From NCBI RefSeq assembly GCF_000003605.2, contig NW_003111977.1, positions 54,041-77,729 on the forward strand: 23,689 nucleotides of DNA. The letters are read 5' to 3'. A program made the translations under genes and the position numbers. The stretch's first letter is position 1. Each line of letters starts with the position of its first letter. Below, piece after piece: positions 11,101 through 20,054 of the stretch. This stretch comes from Saccoglossus kowalevskii (taxonomy: Eukaryota; Hemichordata; Enteropneusta; Harrimaniidae). A model generated the notes under the pieces. That model saw only the letters and a list, made by a program, of their open reading frames with translations. It was not told where the DNA came from and searched no databases.

Positions 11101-13428
11101 TTTGATACATGACATCAGAGGGCAGGATTTACTACTAGAGGGCAGTATACTAACCTACCATGATTGTCTATGACCACACTATGCTGTCAGACAGTCTGTA
11201 AATATGGCATGGATACCAGATGTAATCTGTGTTACATGACACTAGAGGGCAGTGTTTACTACTAGAGGGCAGTATACTAACCTACCATGATTGTCTATGA
11301 CCACACTATGCTGTCTGGCAGTCTGTAAATATGGCATGGATACCAGATGTAATCTGTGTTACATGACACTAGAGGGCAGTGTTTACTACTAGAGGGCAGT
11401 ATACTAACCTACCATGATTGTCTATGACCACACTATGCTGTCTGACAGTCTGTAAATATGGCATGGATACCAGATGTAATCTGTGTTACATGACACTAGA
11501 GAGCAGTGTTTACTACTAGAGGGCAGTATACTAACCTACCATGATTGTCTATGACCACACTATGCTGTCTGACAGTCTGTAAATATGGCATGGATACCAG
11601 ATGTAATCTGACAAGTTTCAATAATTCTGAAATATCTTGAATTCTTGATATAGGGTCATGTTCTAACCATCTCACAATGCCTTCCAAAACAGTGTCTTCA
11701 TTCTTTATTCCTGTATAAAAGATATCAAACTAAATTTCAGCAAAATTACAAGTAAAATATCTCCTGATGTCTGAGAGTGTTTTCTAATGATATCAACAGT
11801 ATTACGTAAAGAACTGAATGAATAATTTACAAAATGTTCAATTCAGACAAACACAAATTAAAACAGAATTAATTCATAACAGCTGTTGATTTGAAGTAAT
11901 CTTTAAGAGCACTGAATGTCTTTGTTATTTACAAAACACTGAAGAGCTACAAATTATTGAGTAACACAGTTGCAATTGAAATCTTTCATGTGATTGTAAG
12001 AATGATTTGTCCATATTAGATGTATTCTGTACGTTCTATTGTCTTATTAGTTTTATTTCTATTAAATCCATATAAAGGTTAGATTCTTTTTTTTATGGAT
12101 CACCAACTCGTACATCTGACATAATATTTGTCTAGGAAACAATGAGATAGTTTGACTTGAGAATATTAAAACTTTATAAACAGAATACTGATTATTATTT
12201 TGGTCCCTAAACAAAGACAAATCTGCAAAAATATTACTAAAATAGTGGTCACATGAGATAGGTAGTTCTTATACATGAGTTGCACATATGTTATGCCTTG
12301 AGATAACCTGTAAGTGGTTACTAAAGACAGTTGATCATTATACAGAAATGTTCACTAACACAGGTTTGACTATCTAGAATTGGTACTGTGCATAAACCTG
12401 ATCAACTATATTAAAATACTGAACAAATGCATTGTGAGTAGGGTTACTTACCAAGACTGAGGTCATCAAATGCCAAGATTTCCATCAGTTTGTTGCTCTC
12501 AAGCAAGAGAAACTCTTCTTGCACAATAATTGCAGGAAACCTGGATTTCAGTAGCTGACTTGATTTGATTTGTAACTCTCTCAAACTGTGCAGATCCGAA
12601 AACATCCACACACCTACAACAGCAAAATGTAAGTAGACTTATAATCAAGTGCAAAGATAATTGACTCAATTTTATGGAACGATTTTCTTCCGTCATCAAC
12701 AGCTACTTTTAAGATTCACTTGAAAACATTCATTTTTAACCAATACAGTAATCTTATTGTCATTTTAATTTTTTTTTTAATCCCATTTTTATTGTCATTT
12801 TAACTTCGGAAAGCGCTCTGCAACGCAGTGTAGTGCGCTATATAAATAAAATAAATAATAATAATCATGGTCATACGAGAGATAGAATGTAAGCAATATA
12901 CTGTTTAAACAAATAAACACACATCTCAGTAAAGTAAGTTTATAAATCTTGCTTACTGATACAATTAGACACATCTACAAATCTGAGTAGACTGTTGCTG
13001 CATATATCTTTCACGTCTTCCACTTGTAGCATGCATGCTGCTGTCAATAAGTCCTGTACAGTCTCCTTGGTAACATCCAAACTACCAGTGTACATGTAAC
13101 CAATGAGTGTTTCAAGGGATTTGTTTTCGATGCCTTGGATGTCAATTTCTTTTTCTCTGCTTTCAACCATTCCAGTGGTGAACATAGCACGAAAGTATTC
13201 ACTATGTACAGCAAGTACAGTTCTATGTGCTGGTATTTCATAGTTATCAACCTTGAGTACAACATCACACATTATACCCTGCTTGCGAAACTCATTAAGC
13301 CCAGTCATGGTTTTCTTTGTGACGTGTTTTGCACCGACGAACTTAAGACTGCCTCGTGCATCATTAACGATACATGAATGATTCTGAAATGTAAACGTTT
13401 TGCGTTTTGGCTTCTTTCGGGTTGTCAT
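5116..13428 (-). CDS. Kelch-like protein (BTB-BACK-kelch), complete multi-exon gene
   Basis: KLHL proteins generally act as CUL3 ubiquitin-ligase adaptors, with BTB/BACK binding cullin and the kelch propeller binding substrate. Coding exons (minus strand): 13428-12957, 12613-12452, 11710-11540, 9687-9561, 8263-7829, 7023-6833, then 6182-6018 or 5973-5809, and 5255-5116 ending in TGA. All junctions are GT...AG and phases agree throughout, giving about 620 residues with one of the two 165-nt exons, which is usual for the family. BTB spans about residues 40-150 (GIMCDVVLKV, HSEYFRAMF) and BACK about 155-265 (LHSLRELQIKSSQLL, VLEGIVRWLEHD). Six kelch blades follow from about residue 282, with GG doublets and Tyr...Trp pairs (VEKYDINKDKW, FMYDPDEGCW, EVYNPATDTW). 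The second blade is degenerate (MFFVHKK replaces the GG doublet). The start is the first ATG after a strong acceptor at 13447. Which KLHL orthologue it is cannot be decided. Confidence 0.9.
5809..5973 (-). other. Kelch-blade exon, alternative copy B (probable mutually exclusive exon)
   Basis: This 165-nt exon is phase 1 at both ends, with acceptor TGATTACAG and donor gtgagt. It encodes one blade running from GGFLYAVGG through VEKYDPDTDCW to GLLYAIGG. It is paralogous to the exon at 6018-6182: about 29 of 56 residues are identical and there are no gaps. Joined to the upstream exon it gives AEVGGFLYAVGG, and joined to the last exon it gives YAIGGKSYSG; both are normal kelch strands. Confidence 0.85.
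5974..6017 (-). other. 44-nt intron between the paired kelch exons
   Basis: It starts gtaaga and ends ttacag, and is 44 nt in total. Every other intron in this gene is between 343 and 1852 nt. Candidate branch sites (ttaac near the donor, ttgat near the acceptor) lie too close to one or other splice site for ordinary metazoan splicing. Confidence 0.8.
6018..6182 (-). other. Kelch-blade exon, alternative copy A (probable mutually exclusive exon)
   Basis: This 165-nt exon is phase 1 at both ends, with acceptor CCTTCATAG and donor gtaaga. It encodes DGFIYAVGG through VERYDAKTDRW to GLIYAIGG, a complete blade module in the same register as copy B. The residues between GG and the Tyr-Asp motif, which form a substrate-facing loop in kelch propellers, differ most between the copies (GSSMSRVDL against VSNVTRERS). 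Confidence 0.85.
7035..7093. repeat. 40-bp-spaced direct repeat beside a kelch acceptor
   Basis: AGCTATGGTGATAGGGTTG occurs at 7035-7053 and 7075-7093. It lies 12 nt upstream (gene sense) of the exon beginning at 7023, so the polypyrimidine/branch region of that acceptor has been duplicated. Confidence 0.75.
7254..7463. mobile_element. MITE with roughly 43-bp terminal inverted repeats
   Basis: The left end TACTGTAAAACATG...ATGTTATTTTAGC is matched in inverted orientation by the right end GCTAAAATAACATG...GTTTTACAGTA. The total is about 210 bp, AT-rich and non-coding. TA at each extremity could be the target-site duplication. It sits in a kelch intron (7024-7828) in an untranslated context. 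The superfamily cannot be assigned, though TA targets suggest a Tc1/mariner-like helper. Confidence 0.75.
7618..7690 (-). mobile_element. Possible 3' tail of a non-LTR retroposon
   Basis: On the minus strand the sequence GGTTTGCCCGTTAACTATG runs into TTGAATAAATAAATGAAATAAATAAA-type tailing, as expected at the 3' end of a LINE or SINE insertion. No body with coding character is visible. A chance microsatellite is the alternative. Confidence 0.35.
8264..8311 (-). other. In-frame alternative acceptor extension of kelch exon 5
   Basis: Two acceptors are possible: CCTATTTCAG before 8263 and GCGATTATAG before 8311. They are 48 nt apart and in the same frame, so the upstream choice adds 16 residues (SGKLLSNEKLCKSYFS) in the first blade. 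The downstream acceptor has the better pyrimidine tract and gives a more typical kelch sequence, so I use it. Confidence 0.45.
9532..9578. repeat. 25-bp tandem duplication covering a kelch exon end and donor
   Basis: TTACCCTGTTCTTGACTGTAAA occurs at 9532-9553 and again at 9557-9578. On the minus strand this doubles the exon terminus TTTACAGTCAAGAACAGG together with its donor. The gene-proximal donor (gtaagt, exon end 9561) keeps the frame. The distal donor (gtaaat) would be reached only after an in-frame TAA. Confidence 0.85.
9935..9981. repeat. 25-bp palindrome flanked by 11-bp direct repeats
   Basis: CAGTCCCTC (9946-9954) and GAGGGACTG (9962-9970) form a perfect 9-bp stem with a 7-nt loop. 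The unit is bordered by TGATTTGTACA at 9935-9945 and 9971-9981. This looks like a tiny inserted stem-loop with a target-site duplication, or the footprint of one. Confidence 0.7.
9982..11105. other. Kelch intron without recognised content
   Basis: This is part of the 1.85 kb intron between the exons at 11540 and 9687. Open frames of up to 113 codons occur on the minus strand (10426-10767) but show no domain and no family-like motif. I see no gene here. Confidence 0.5.
11106..11610. repeat. 127-bp tandem array (four copies) amplifying a kelch exon end and donor
   Basis: Units start at about 11106, 11233, 11360 and 11487, the last ending at 11610 where homology to the flanking unit stops. TGATTGTCTATGACC recurs at 11161, 11288, 11415 and 11542, exactly 127 apart. 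Copies differ at only a few positions. On the minus strand each unit holds the last ~70 nt of kelch exon 3 (ATTACATCTGGTATCC to GACAATCATG), its donor gtaggt, and intron sequence. Only the 11487-11610 copy is continuous with the rest of the exon. Confidence 0.92.
12660..12866 (+). mobile_element. 5'-truncated non-LTR retrotransposon (LINE) 3' end
   Basis: From 12672 the plus strand reads LWNDFLPSSTATFK followed by IHLKTFIF. This matches the WNxLP...FK..LKT..F pattern found at the C-terminus of many LINE reverse-transcriptase ORFs. It is followed by GTAGTGCGCTATATAAATAAAATAAATAATAATAAT, i.e. a GCGCTATATAAATA-type 3' end with A/T-rich microsatellite tail. Only the last few dozen codons remain and they run on into non-coding tail sequence. 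It is inserted antisense in a kelch intron, about 50 bp from the exon at 12613. Confidence 0.65.
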
Positions 13429-13446
13429 GGTAATCCCTGTCAGTCA

Positions 13447-14735
13447 CTGAAAAAAAAAAAAACATTTCTCACATTATTAGAATAAATTGATTGTTTATTA
13501 AATACATTAAACATTCACCAATCACTTTCTCTGTATTTTCTGCTGTTAATGTGTCAGGAGACCTGGCCTAAAATTAATGTCACATAGTGTCCGTTAACTT
13601 GGCGTATTTATCCAGTTTTGCTGTGCATGCCTTGTTGTTATGCATTACCTTGCTGTTACGGAAAAATATTTTATTTTCAGAACTTGAAGGAATTTAAGTT
13701 TTATGGGGTTTGTGTTTTGAGTAAACAATGTAGTGCACTACCATTCAAACAAATGACCAGATTCCCTTGAATTTTGCAACAATATTTTACTTTATACATG
13801 TATGGTGTAACAGTTGTTCTCAAAACCTAAACTTCCCTCACAAGATCAAAATGGTGTTTTTGCAGTTTCTCTGGTAAAAAGTTAAAACAAAGACAAATAC
13901 CGGTAGCTATAAATGTACTTATGATTTTTGCAAATTATTGGGGAATTCAGATGATACAATTTATTTTTATACAATAATCCATGAAGGCATATGATATTGT
14001 TCCACACAAAAAAAATTAACTATGATTAAACATGAAAATTGCTTGAATTTACTATCTTGCCTAAAATGTGTAATTGTTTTTTCACCCAGAAAGAGGTTAC
14101 TCTGGATCACACACTTAAATGAAGGTGCTGCATTTATGGGATATATTTTACGTCCTGAAGTAGCACAACTCTTTGATTTTCCGGTCCTTGTAGTACAAAT
14201 CTATCTGATTTGGTTGCAAGATTCCCCTTATTACTGTAACTGTAATATTTGATGAACTATATTTTAAATATCTTTGAAAAAATGAAAAACAGGGCATTAA
14301 ACCATATCAAAAACACAAGAAATTGACTTTACTGTTGATTCACTGTCCATCATTGAATGTGAACAAGCATTTTTTTATATATTCAATATTTTCCAAGTAC
14401 ATCAACAAAAATACTCATATTGGTGGCCACGACTGGTTAGGTAGCTTGACATTCTAGCTCATACAACGATATGGTTCAACTTGTTCAACACTCAGTAGAA
14501 AACGTGATATACTGTAGTTTTCATACAGCACCCCAGAGTTCAAGAGTTTTTATCATACCTCTAAAAGCGGCTTACTCGTCATGTACAGCTTACTATCAAA
14601 ATGAAAGATTTTGTTGTTGTGTGATATTTGGGAGGGGGGTACAGCAGGAACCGGCGAATAAACTTAAGGTGCCCGATCTGATCATTACATGTACATCCAT
14701 CATAATTATGCCCGTACTTATTTAGATTCACTTAC
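13447..14735. other. Probable kelch 5' UTR intron, otherwise empty
   Basis: The acceptor TTTTTTTTTTTCAG at 13447-13460 precedes the ATG exon. A matching consensus donor, CCTCA|gtaagt, lies at 14736/14735 on the minus strand. The stretch between has short open frames with no recognisable product. Confidence 0.45.
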
Positions 14736-14825
14736 TGAGGATCTGCTATCACCAAGAAGTGCCTAGATTTTACCCGGCGTTTATTTCGAAAGGCGCAGCC
14801 ATCTTGTGAGACCTCCTATCTTAGT
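14736..14825 (-). promoter_or_regulatory. Candidate 5' UTR exon and promoter-proximal YY1 site of the kelch gene
   Basis: On the minus strand CAAGATGGCTGCGCC (14807-14793) matches the YY1 core (AAGATGGC), which in animal promoters typically sits just downstream of the start site in this orientation. It is followed by a strong donor at 14735. The ATG in this exon opens a frame that stops after about 10 codons, so it would be a short upstream ORF. The upstream boundary is a guess. Confidence 0.4.
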
Positions 14826-15112
14826 GAATGATAATATAAAGTTTTATACTATAAATTTCCACATTATACTTTCTGTATATGAATGCCTAAAAAATGAAGT
14901 GCTAAGTAGGGATTTCTCACCTGTACCTGTAGTGTAAATATAACACATTAGCCGTCATTATAACAGAAATTAATGTTAACTGTAACTTAGGTGGTCTGAT
15001 GCAGAGTACAGCGCCACCTAGAGTGGCCATGTTTTACCTGCTTCTCGAAATAGCAACACAGTCGATCGGTTCAGGGAGGTGTTGCCGCAGAGTGAAATCA
15101 AAGATATTTCAG
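14826..15112. promoter_or_regulatory. Candidate divergent promoter between kelch and NADSYN1, with plus-strand 5' UTR exon end at 15112
   Basis: The kelch gene leaves to the left and NADSYN1 to the right. A plus-strand donor ATTTCAG|gtaatt at 15112/15113 could pair with the acceptor TTGTTTTTTAG at 17158, which lies 20 nt before the NADSYN1 ATG. No TATA box is convincing. This is inference from splice signals and gene order only. Confidence 0.35.
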
Positions 15113-15838
15113 GTAATTTTGATGTGATATTCTACATGTTAATATAACGTAGGTTGATGTAAACGTGTCGAATAAAACTGTTCCCCAAACAACAATTTGG
15201 GGGTAGGTCAGAGCAAAGTCCGTCGAGTGAATGTCAATTAAGTGACTGACTGATTCGTCAAAGAACTAAACGCACTTTTATTAACCCGTCTGAGGCTAAA
15301 CACTAGATTTTACGCGATTTATAAAAATACATATTTTATAAATATTATTTTACCAAGGATTTATAAAATAAGGGTATGCAAGGGTATGCGTTTAAGATCT
15401 GTTATTTGCAAGATTATCACAAAATCGGGAAACAAATACAGCATTTCTAGAAATTCTAATGCTAATTATAAATCCTATAAAGCACTTGACTGTATATTTA
15501 GATTTGTGTATGAGCTCAAAGTAAATATTAGTATATAGATTAAACACACCACAAGGAAACTGTGAATTACAAAATACACTAAACGAAAATATTAACATAG
15601 GCTGAAAACAATATCGATAAGTTCACCATTCTTATTAATTAATACTAATCCTAAACTAATTAGACACGTGACATGCTATCGTAAAGTGTGTTTTGAAAAA
15701 CACAACATTTTTACTACCTAATCCTATGTTATTTTAACGTTCAGTATTTTACTTGTTACCTTTCCTTTTATTACTTTCAGCCAAAAATGAATTTGTAATT
15801 TCATTATAGTTTAAAGGGCGGTAGTCATCGCGCCACGC

Positions 15839-16237
15839 ATGTGCGAGATATGTGGGTCTCATATAAACAAAGATGTTGACTTTGACTGTTTCATAGATCA
15901 ACGAATACAAACTGAGACGTTTTTAGGTGATTGGAAGGTATCAAAGGAGTCACCGGCGGTGATCCGTGCAAGTCGTGCCCAGGTCAAACCTCATACTTGC
16001 GATTTCCATTTGGAGAGTGCATTGTATTGTGGGAAAATCAATATTTATCAACACAAATGTCGCACATGCACAGCGCGACAACCACCACGCTTTAATAAAA
16101 CTATATTATTATTATTACAAACTGGCAAAGAAATAGAAAAAATCCTGAAATTGTTCAGTGGTAGAGAGGGGATGCAGCTTGTATTAAAGCATCTGTATAT
16201 ATCTATATTTTTTGTATTGTTTTATTATGTATTATAA
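15839..16237 (+). CDS. Cysteine/histidine-patterned open frame of unknown nature
   Basis: This 132-codon frame is not recognised. It starts MCEICGSH and has further Cys/His groups (CDFH at about residue 54, HKCRTC at about 72-77) that could bind metal. The C-terminal ~40 residues are translated AT-rich sequence and unlikely to be protein. An acceptor-like ACTTTCAG lies about 60 nt upstream at 15773-15780, so it could be an exon or a transposon remnant. It falls in the presumed 5' UTR intron of NADSYN1. Chance coding is a serious alternative. Confidence 0.15.
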   Translation: MCEICGSHINKDVDFDCFIDQRIQTETFLGDWKVSKESPAVIRASRAQVKPHTCDFHLESALYCGKINIYQHKCRTCTARQPPRFNKTILLLLQTGKEIEKILKLFSGREGMQLVLKHLYISIFFVLFYYVL

Positions 16238-16410
16238 TGTATTTGTCTTTATTGTGTACTTATTTACTTTATATTACACAAATAAAAGGTTGCATGTGTG
16301 TTATGAAACTAAAGATAATAAGAAAGCCAACACCGACATACTAAGTGCAATAATAGTCTCAACAACAGTGGCTAATACTACATTTTTTTTTTTTGCTGGA
16401 AGATCTACTT

Positions 16411-16965
16411 TATGGTAGAAGCCTACTCATAATTTTTGAAAAAGTTGGCCATTAAATCGAATGACAATGTTTATTGGCTTATGATGTAAAATCATGGAGC
16501 TATTGTCCCATGGCACCACTAAATAGCATTCTTTTGTGTGTTACAGTTAGGTATTTTGAGAAACTTGTTCTAATATTTTCAAAAATCTCTATTTTTAGAA
16601 CAATTCCATAGAGCACAATGTTAAGGAAAAATTGCATATTTTGACGCTTTTTAAAACTCAAATTTTTTAACAACAAAAGTACTCAATCATTCACACTATG
16701 TAATTTTTTCAGTCACCAAGCTACAATTTGAGATATGACATAATATCTCTGCCGTAGTAATAGGCATCTATTGTAAAAGCGTTATACATGTAATACTGAC
16801 AAAATGACCATTATCCACTAAAATACAACTATACTTTTCTTGAAAATTATGCTTGTGACCCTGAACTTCTTTTAAGTCAATACCCTAATATTGCCCGAAA
16901 GTACAATTTATTGCAATAAGAATAAATTCTGGGTTTTTGCATTTATGAGTAGGCTTCTAACGTAA
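16411..16965. mobile_element. MITE-like element with about 18-24 bp terminal inverted repeats
   Basis: GTAGAAGCCTACTCATAA at 16415-16432 is inverted as TTATGAGTAGGCTTCTAAC at 16943-16961, with flanking TTTAT/GTAAA partly extending the match. The ~530 bp between is AT-rich and has no coding character. The target-site duplication is not clear. Confidence 0.6.
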
Positions 16966-17177
16966 ATTACTTTATTTTAGCTGAAGAGACTATTTCGTGT
17001 TTCATAAGCAGTTTCAATTTTCACTAAATTTTTGATAAAAACAAATTTTAAGTTAAAATGCTGTATTCAAATTATTCTTACTCAAGATTTACCGATACTC
17101 ATACACATTATTTGACCAGCAATTTCAGAATACATTTCTCTTGTGTATTGTTTTTTAGATCAAATCTTCACAGAAAG

Positions 17178-17975
17178 ATGGGACGCAAAGTTACTTTAGC
17201 TACGTGCTGTCTGAATCAATGGGCAATGGACTTTGAAGGAAACTTGCAGAGAATTTTAAAAAGTAAGTGCTACGATACCATTCAAACATAATTTTACAGT
17301 AGAGTTCAAGTGTAACGTTATGTTTGCTAGCCAGTTTTTTTTCTAAACCGGGGAACAGGGGCGCAGTGCCCTGATACTCTCAGCTGGCGCTCTCTTACCG
17401 AATTGCCGATTGAACTTTCAAGTCATAAAGATATTTCATGAGCCGCTCACTTCTGTACAACATGAAATCTTTCTCAAATATATTTTTCACCATGAAAACT
17501 TCCCAGCAACACCAGCTGACAATGTGTCTGGGGACACCAAATACACTAAAAATTACTCCAAAAATATTTCATTGGCGATAGATACACCATGCTACCTGGT
17601 ACCTCTTATTCATTTTTTTTAGAAAAACCCCTGCTAGCTTTAAGCTATCTTAGTTTTAACGCTACTATATGTACATATTTAGATTTTGCTTAGTAATCCA
17701 TCTAAATGAACTTTAGCCATTGAGGCAATTGACTCCATTAAGTTCAATCCCTCCTGTGTTTGCATCATCAAACCAAGACTCAGCTATGGCTTATCTCAGT
17801 GTAATCTTATGTGTTCTAATGTTATGTTTTGTTCTATTGTGAGCATTAATAGATATCATAGTGTTAGCTAAGACATTAAACTCTTCATTTCATGTTTTGA
17901 CTCTGTCATTACAGGTATTGCAGCATCTAAAGAGAAAGGAGCCCGATATAGGTTAGGACCTGAACTAGAAATATG
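17178..17975 (+). CDS. NADSYN1: Glutamine-dependent NAD(+) synthetase, first two coding exons (gene continues beyond the window)
   Basis: The enzyme amidates deamido-NAD to NAD in the cytosol, using ammonia released from glutamine by an N-terminal nitrilase-type glutaminase domain. Exon 1 is 17178-17262 and exon 2 is 17915-17975, joined in phase 1 and leaving in phase 2 (donor gtgagt). Together they encode 48 residues plus a split codon. [28 protein letters not shown] and [12 protein letters not shown] are near-identical to animal NADSYN1, with the same length. Glu45 of GPELEI is the glutaminase general base in the human enzyme (from memory of the family). An acceptor 20 nt before the ATG implies a separate 5' UTR exon. 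The remaining exons (GYGC onward, Lys and Cys of the triad, and the synthetase domain) are not in the window, so the next intron exceeds 5.7 kb and contains the transposase relic. Confidence 0.93.
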
Positions 17976-18718
17976 GTGAGTAGTACTAATTGGCTAATGC
18001 TGATACAAGATAGAAATGTTCGTTGATATTATTGATTAACTGCTAGAAGTAATTGTGTAACAGTGTGTCTGTGCACTCTTTCCATTAACAATTAATTACC
18101 TTCACTGTTAATTAAATTAATTAAAAGGTGTTTACAGCGATAACTTTATGCAAATGTCATTGTCGCTCTTTTAAATATACCCCCTCTACCTCCACCCTTT
18201 TATCACAATAATGAATATGACTTCTGTGGCAGAATAATTCTCATAGTCATACCCCACAAATGTCATGGCACTTAGCAATGGCATTCTGTCATTATTATCC
18301 TCCCAAACTTTACTTAAGGTAGCGAGAAGGGAAATGTTCGTTTTTTTCTTGATTTTTCAAAAATCGAAAAAACGTTTACTTCAGACCTTGGCATTATCCC
18401 AGCTTTTCAAAATATCAAAATTCGGGTAAGACGCTGCTCAAATTGGCGTTTCAAATGCTAGCACAAATAACTACGGCTGCCGTTTCGCGGATATTTGCAT
18501 AATGCCTACGTTTAGGACTGATTACGTGATAACATCTTATGTGCATACTCTGTTGTTGACGATTCTGATATAACGGGTGTTTATCTAGCTTACATTGTCA
18601 GCATTATTATCAGTCTAGACTTCGTTTGAGAAACACACTCATAACTTTGCACAACATTCTTTTAAATTGCTTTTTTTATTTCGTGTCATAATATTTTACT
18701 AACCAATTTACGAATGCA
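17976..18718. other. Intron sequence before the transposase relic
   Basis: I see no gene here. A near-perfect hairpin built on CGTTTTTTTCTTGATTTTT and AAAAATCGAAAAAACG lies at about 18339-18376. It could mark the left part of the inserted element, but no matching right end was found. Confidence 0.4.
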
Positions 18719-19881
18719 ATGCCAAGGAAAAGAAGGAGAGCGAAGACATCAATAACAGACGAGGCAAAGAAAATTCTGAGACTCAGTGGTGCGGGGTCTT
18801 ATTATAACCAACCACCCGAGTGGTTTGAATTCAACGATGTGGTTGAATTATCCGCCCCCAGCGGAAAAATATTTAATTACCTTACTGATGACGACACCGA
18901 TACATCCGACGACGACGAGGAAGCAAGTACGGGAAATCTGTTGCTCATTGATATCAGGCACATAAATAAGGCCAGCAGTACCGTTTCTGTGTGCAGCGGA
19001 TGCAACGAGGGGCACATGCGTCTTGTCGAAGACACAACTTCTCGACACGGCTGGGGCAGCAATTTGTTCTTTCAATGTTCTAGCTGCAGCCGTCTGTCAG
19101 AAACTTTCCCAAGTTCCCCAAAAAACGACCACATTTTCAACGTTAATCGACAGGAATAGGAAAGGGACGTCGTGCACTGAAAAAATTCAGCAGTTACATG
19201 GGTTTGCCGTCTCCGATTTCTGGAACATGTTACAAAAAACACGTTGAAAGCATTTTAGAAATGGCAAGGGCAAAGCTTGAGGAAGAGTTTCAAGATGCTG
19301 CTGAAGAAATCCGGCAGCTGAAACTTGGTTTAGAGGAGGAAGAGGATTTAGAAAACCCAATAGATATAGCTGTCTCCGTAGATGGTTTGTGGAGTTCAAG
19401 AGGTTTCACAGCAAAAGGAGGACTCGTGACGGCAATATCCATAGACACGGGTAAGTGCCTTATCGCCATAATGTATGTACAAAATGCTTCATTATCACAT
19501 TGAAAACCAGTCCTTTGATTTTTCGCCTGTTTGTGTTGTGTGTGAAAAATGGAAATTATTTATAGTCAGTTTACCCAACACCAGACGAATGATCGCAATG
19601 AAAACACGTATGTTTCGTGAGACTTGGGTTGATTTAGTGCTCTGTGGAAACACTTTATTTAAACTGTGTTTGTGTCGTAATTATTTTCTAATAATTATAT
19701 TATTGTGTGTCATCGTTATGTTTGTGTTTTTTTGTTATGGTGAATCATTGCAGTGAATGTGAGAAATGGAATGGTATCTAAATCACGAGCCCAAGTGTCA
19801 AGCGAATTACGAAGAATCTTCGAAACAGATGGAATCTTATGGAACTATATTTGAGAGGTCCCTAGAAAAGTATAATTTCAG

Positions 19882-19967
19882 GTAAAAATTACAATGTATC
19901 ATACGTGTTTTAGTCGATGTACCACAGTGTCGTGAATTGTGAAAAAAAACTGTTATTTTGTTCTTAG
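19882..19967 (+). other. Intact short intron of the transposase relic
   Basis: This 86-nt GT...AG intron (donor gtaaaa, acceptor TTCTTAG) joins phase 2 to phase 2. It rebuilds KYNFR-YTTFVGDGDE without a break, which confirms that the element's gene had spliceosomal introns. Confidence 0.8.
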
Positions 19968-20054
19968 GTATACAACATTTGTAGGTGACGGGGACGAGAC
20001 GAGACTTCGTATGCTGGTGGAGAGGCATAAAGGTATGAACTACTAGTAATTATT

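Noticed and set aside
13044-13377. 74- and 80-codon frames over the BTB exon
   Set aside because: Shadows of the BTB coding frame.
17343-17425. tRNA-like stretch on the minus strand (TTCGGTAAGAGAGCGCCAGC resembles an A-box region)
   Set aside because: No B box (GGTTCGANTCC) and no acceptor stem can be formed; at best a SINE fragment.
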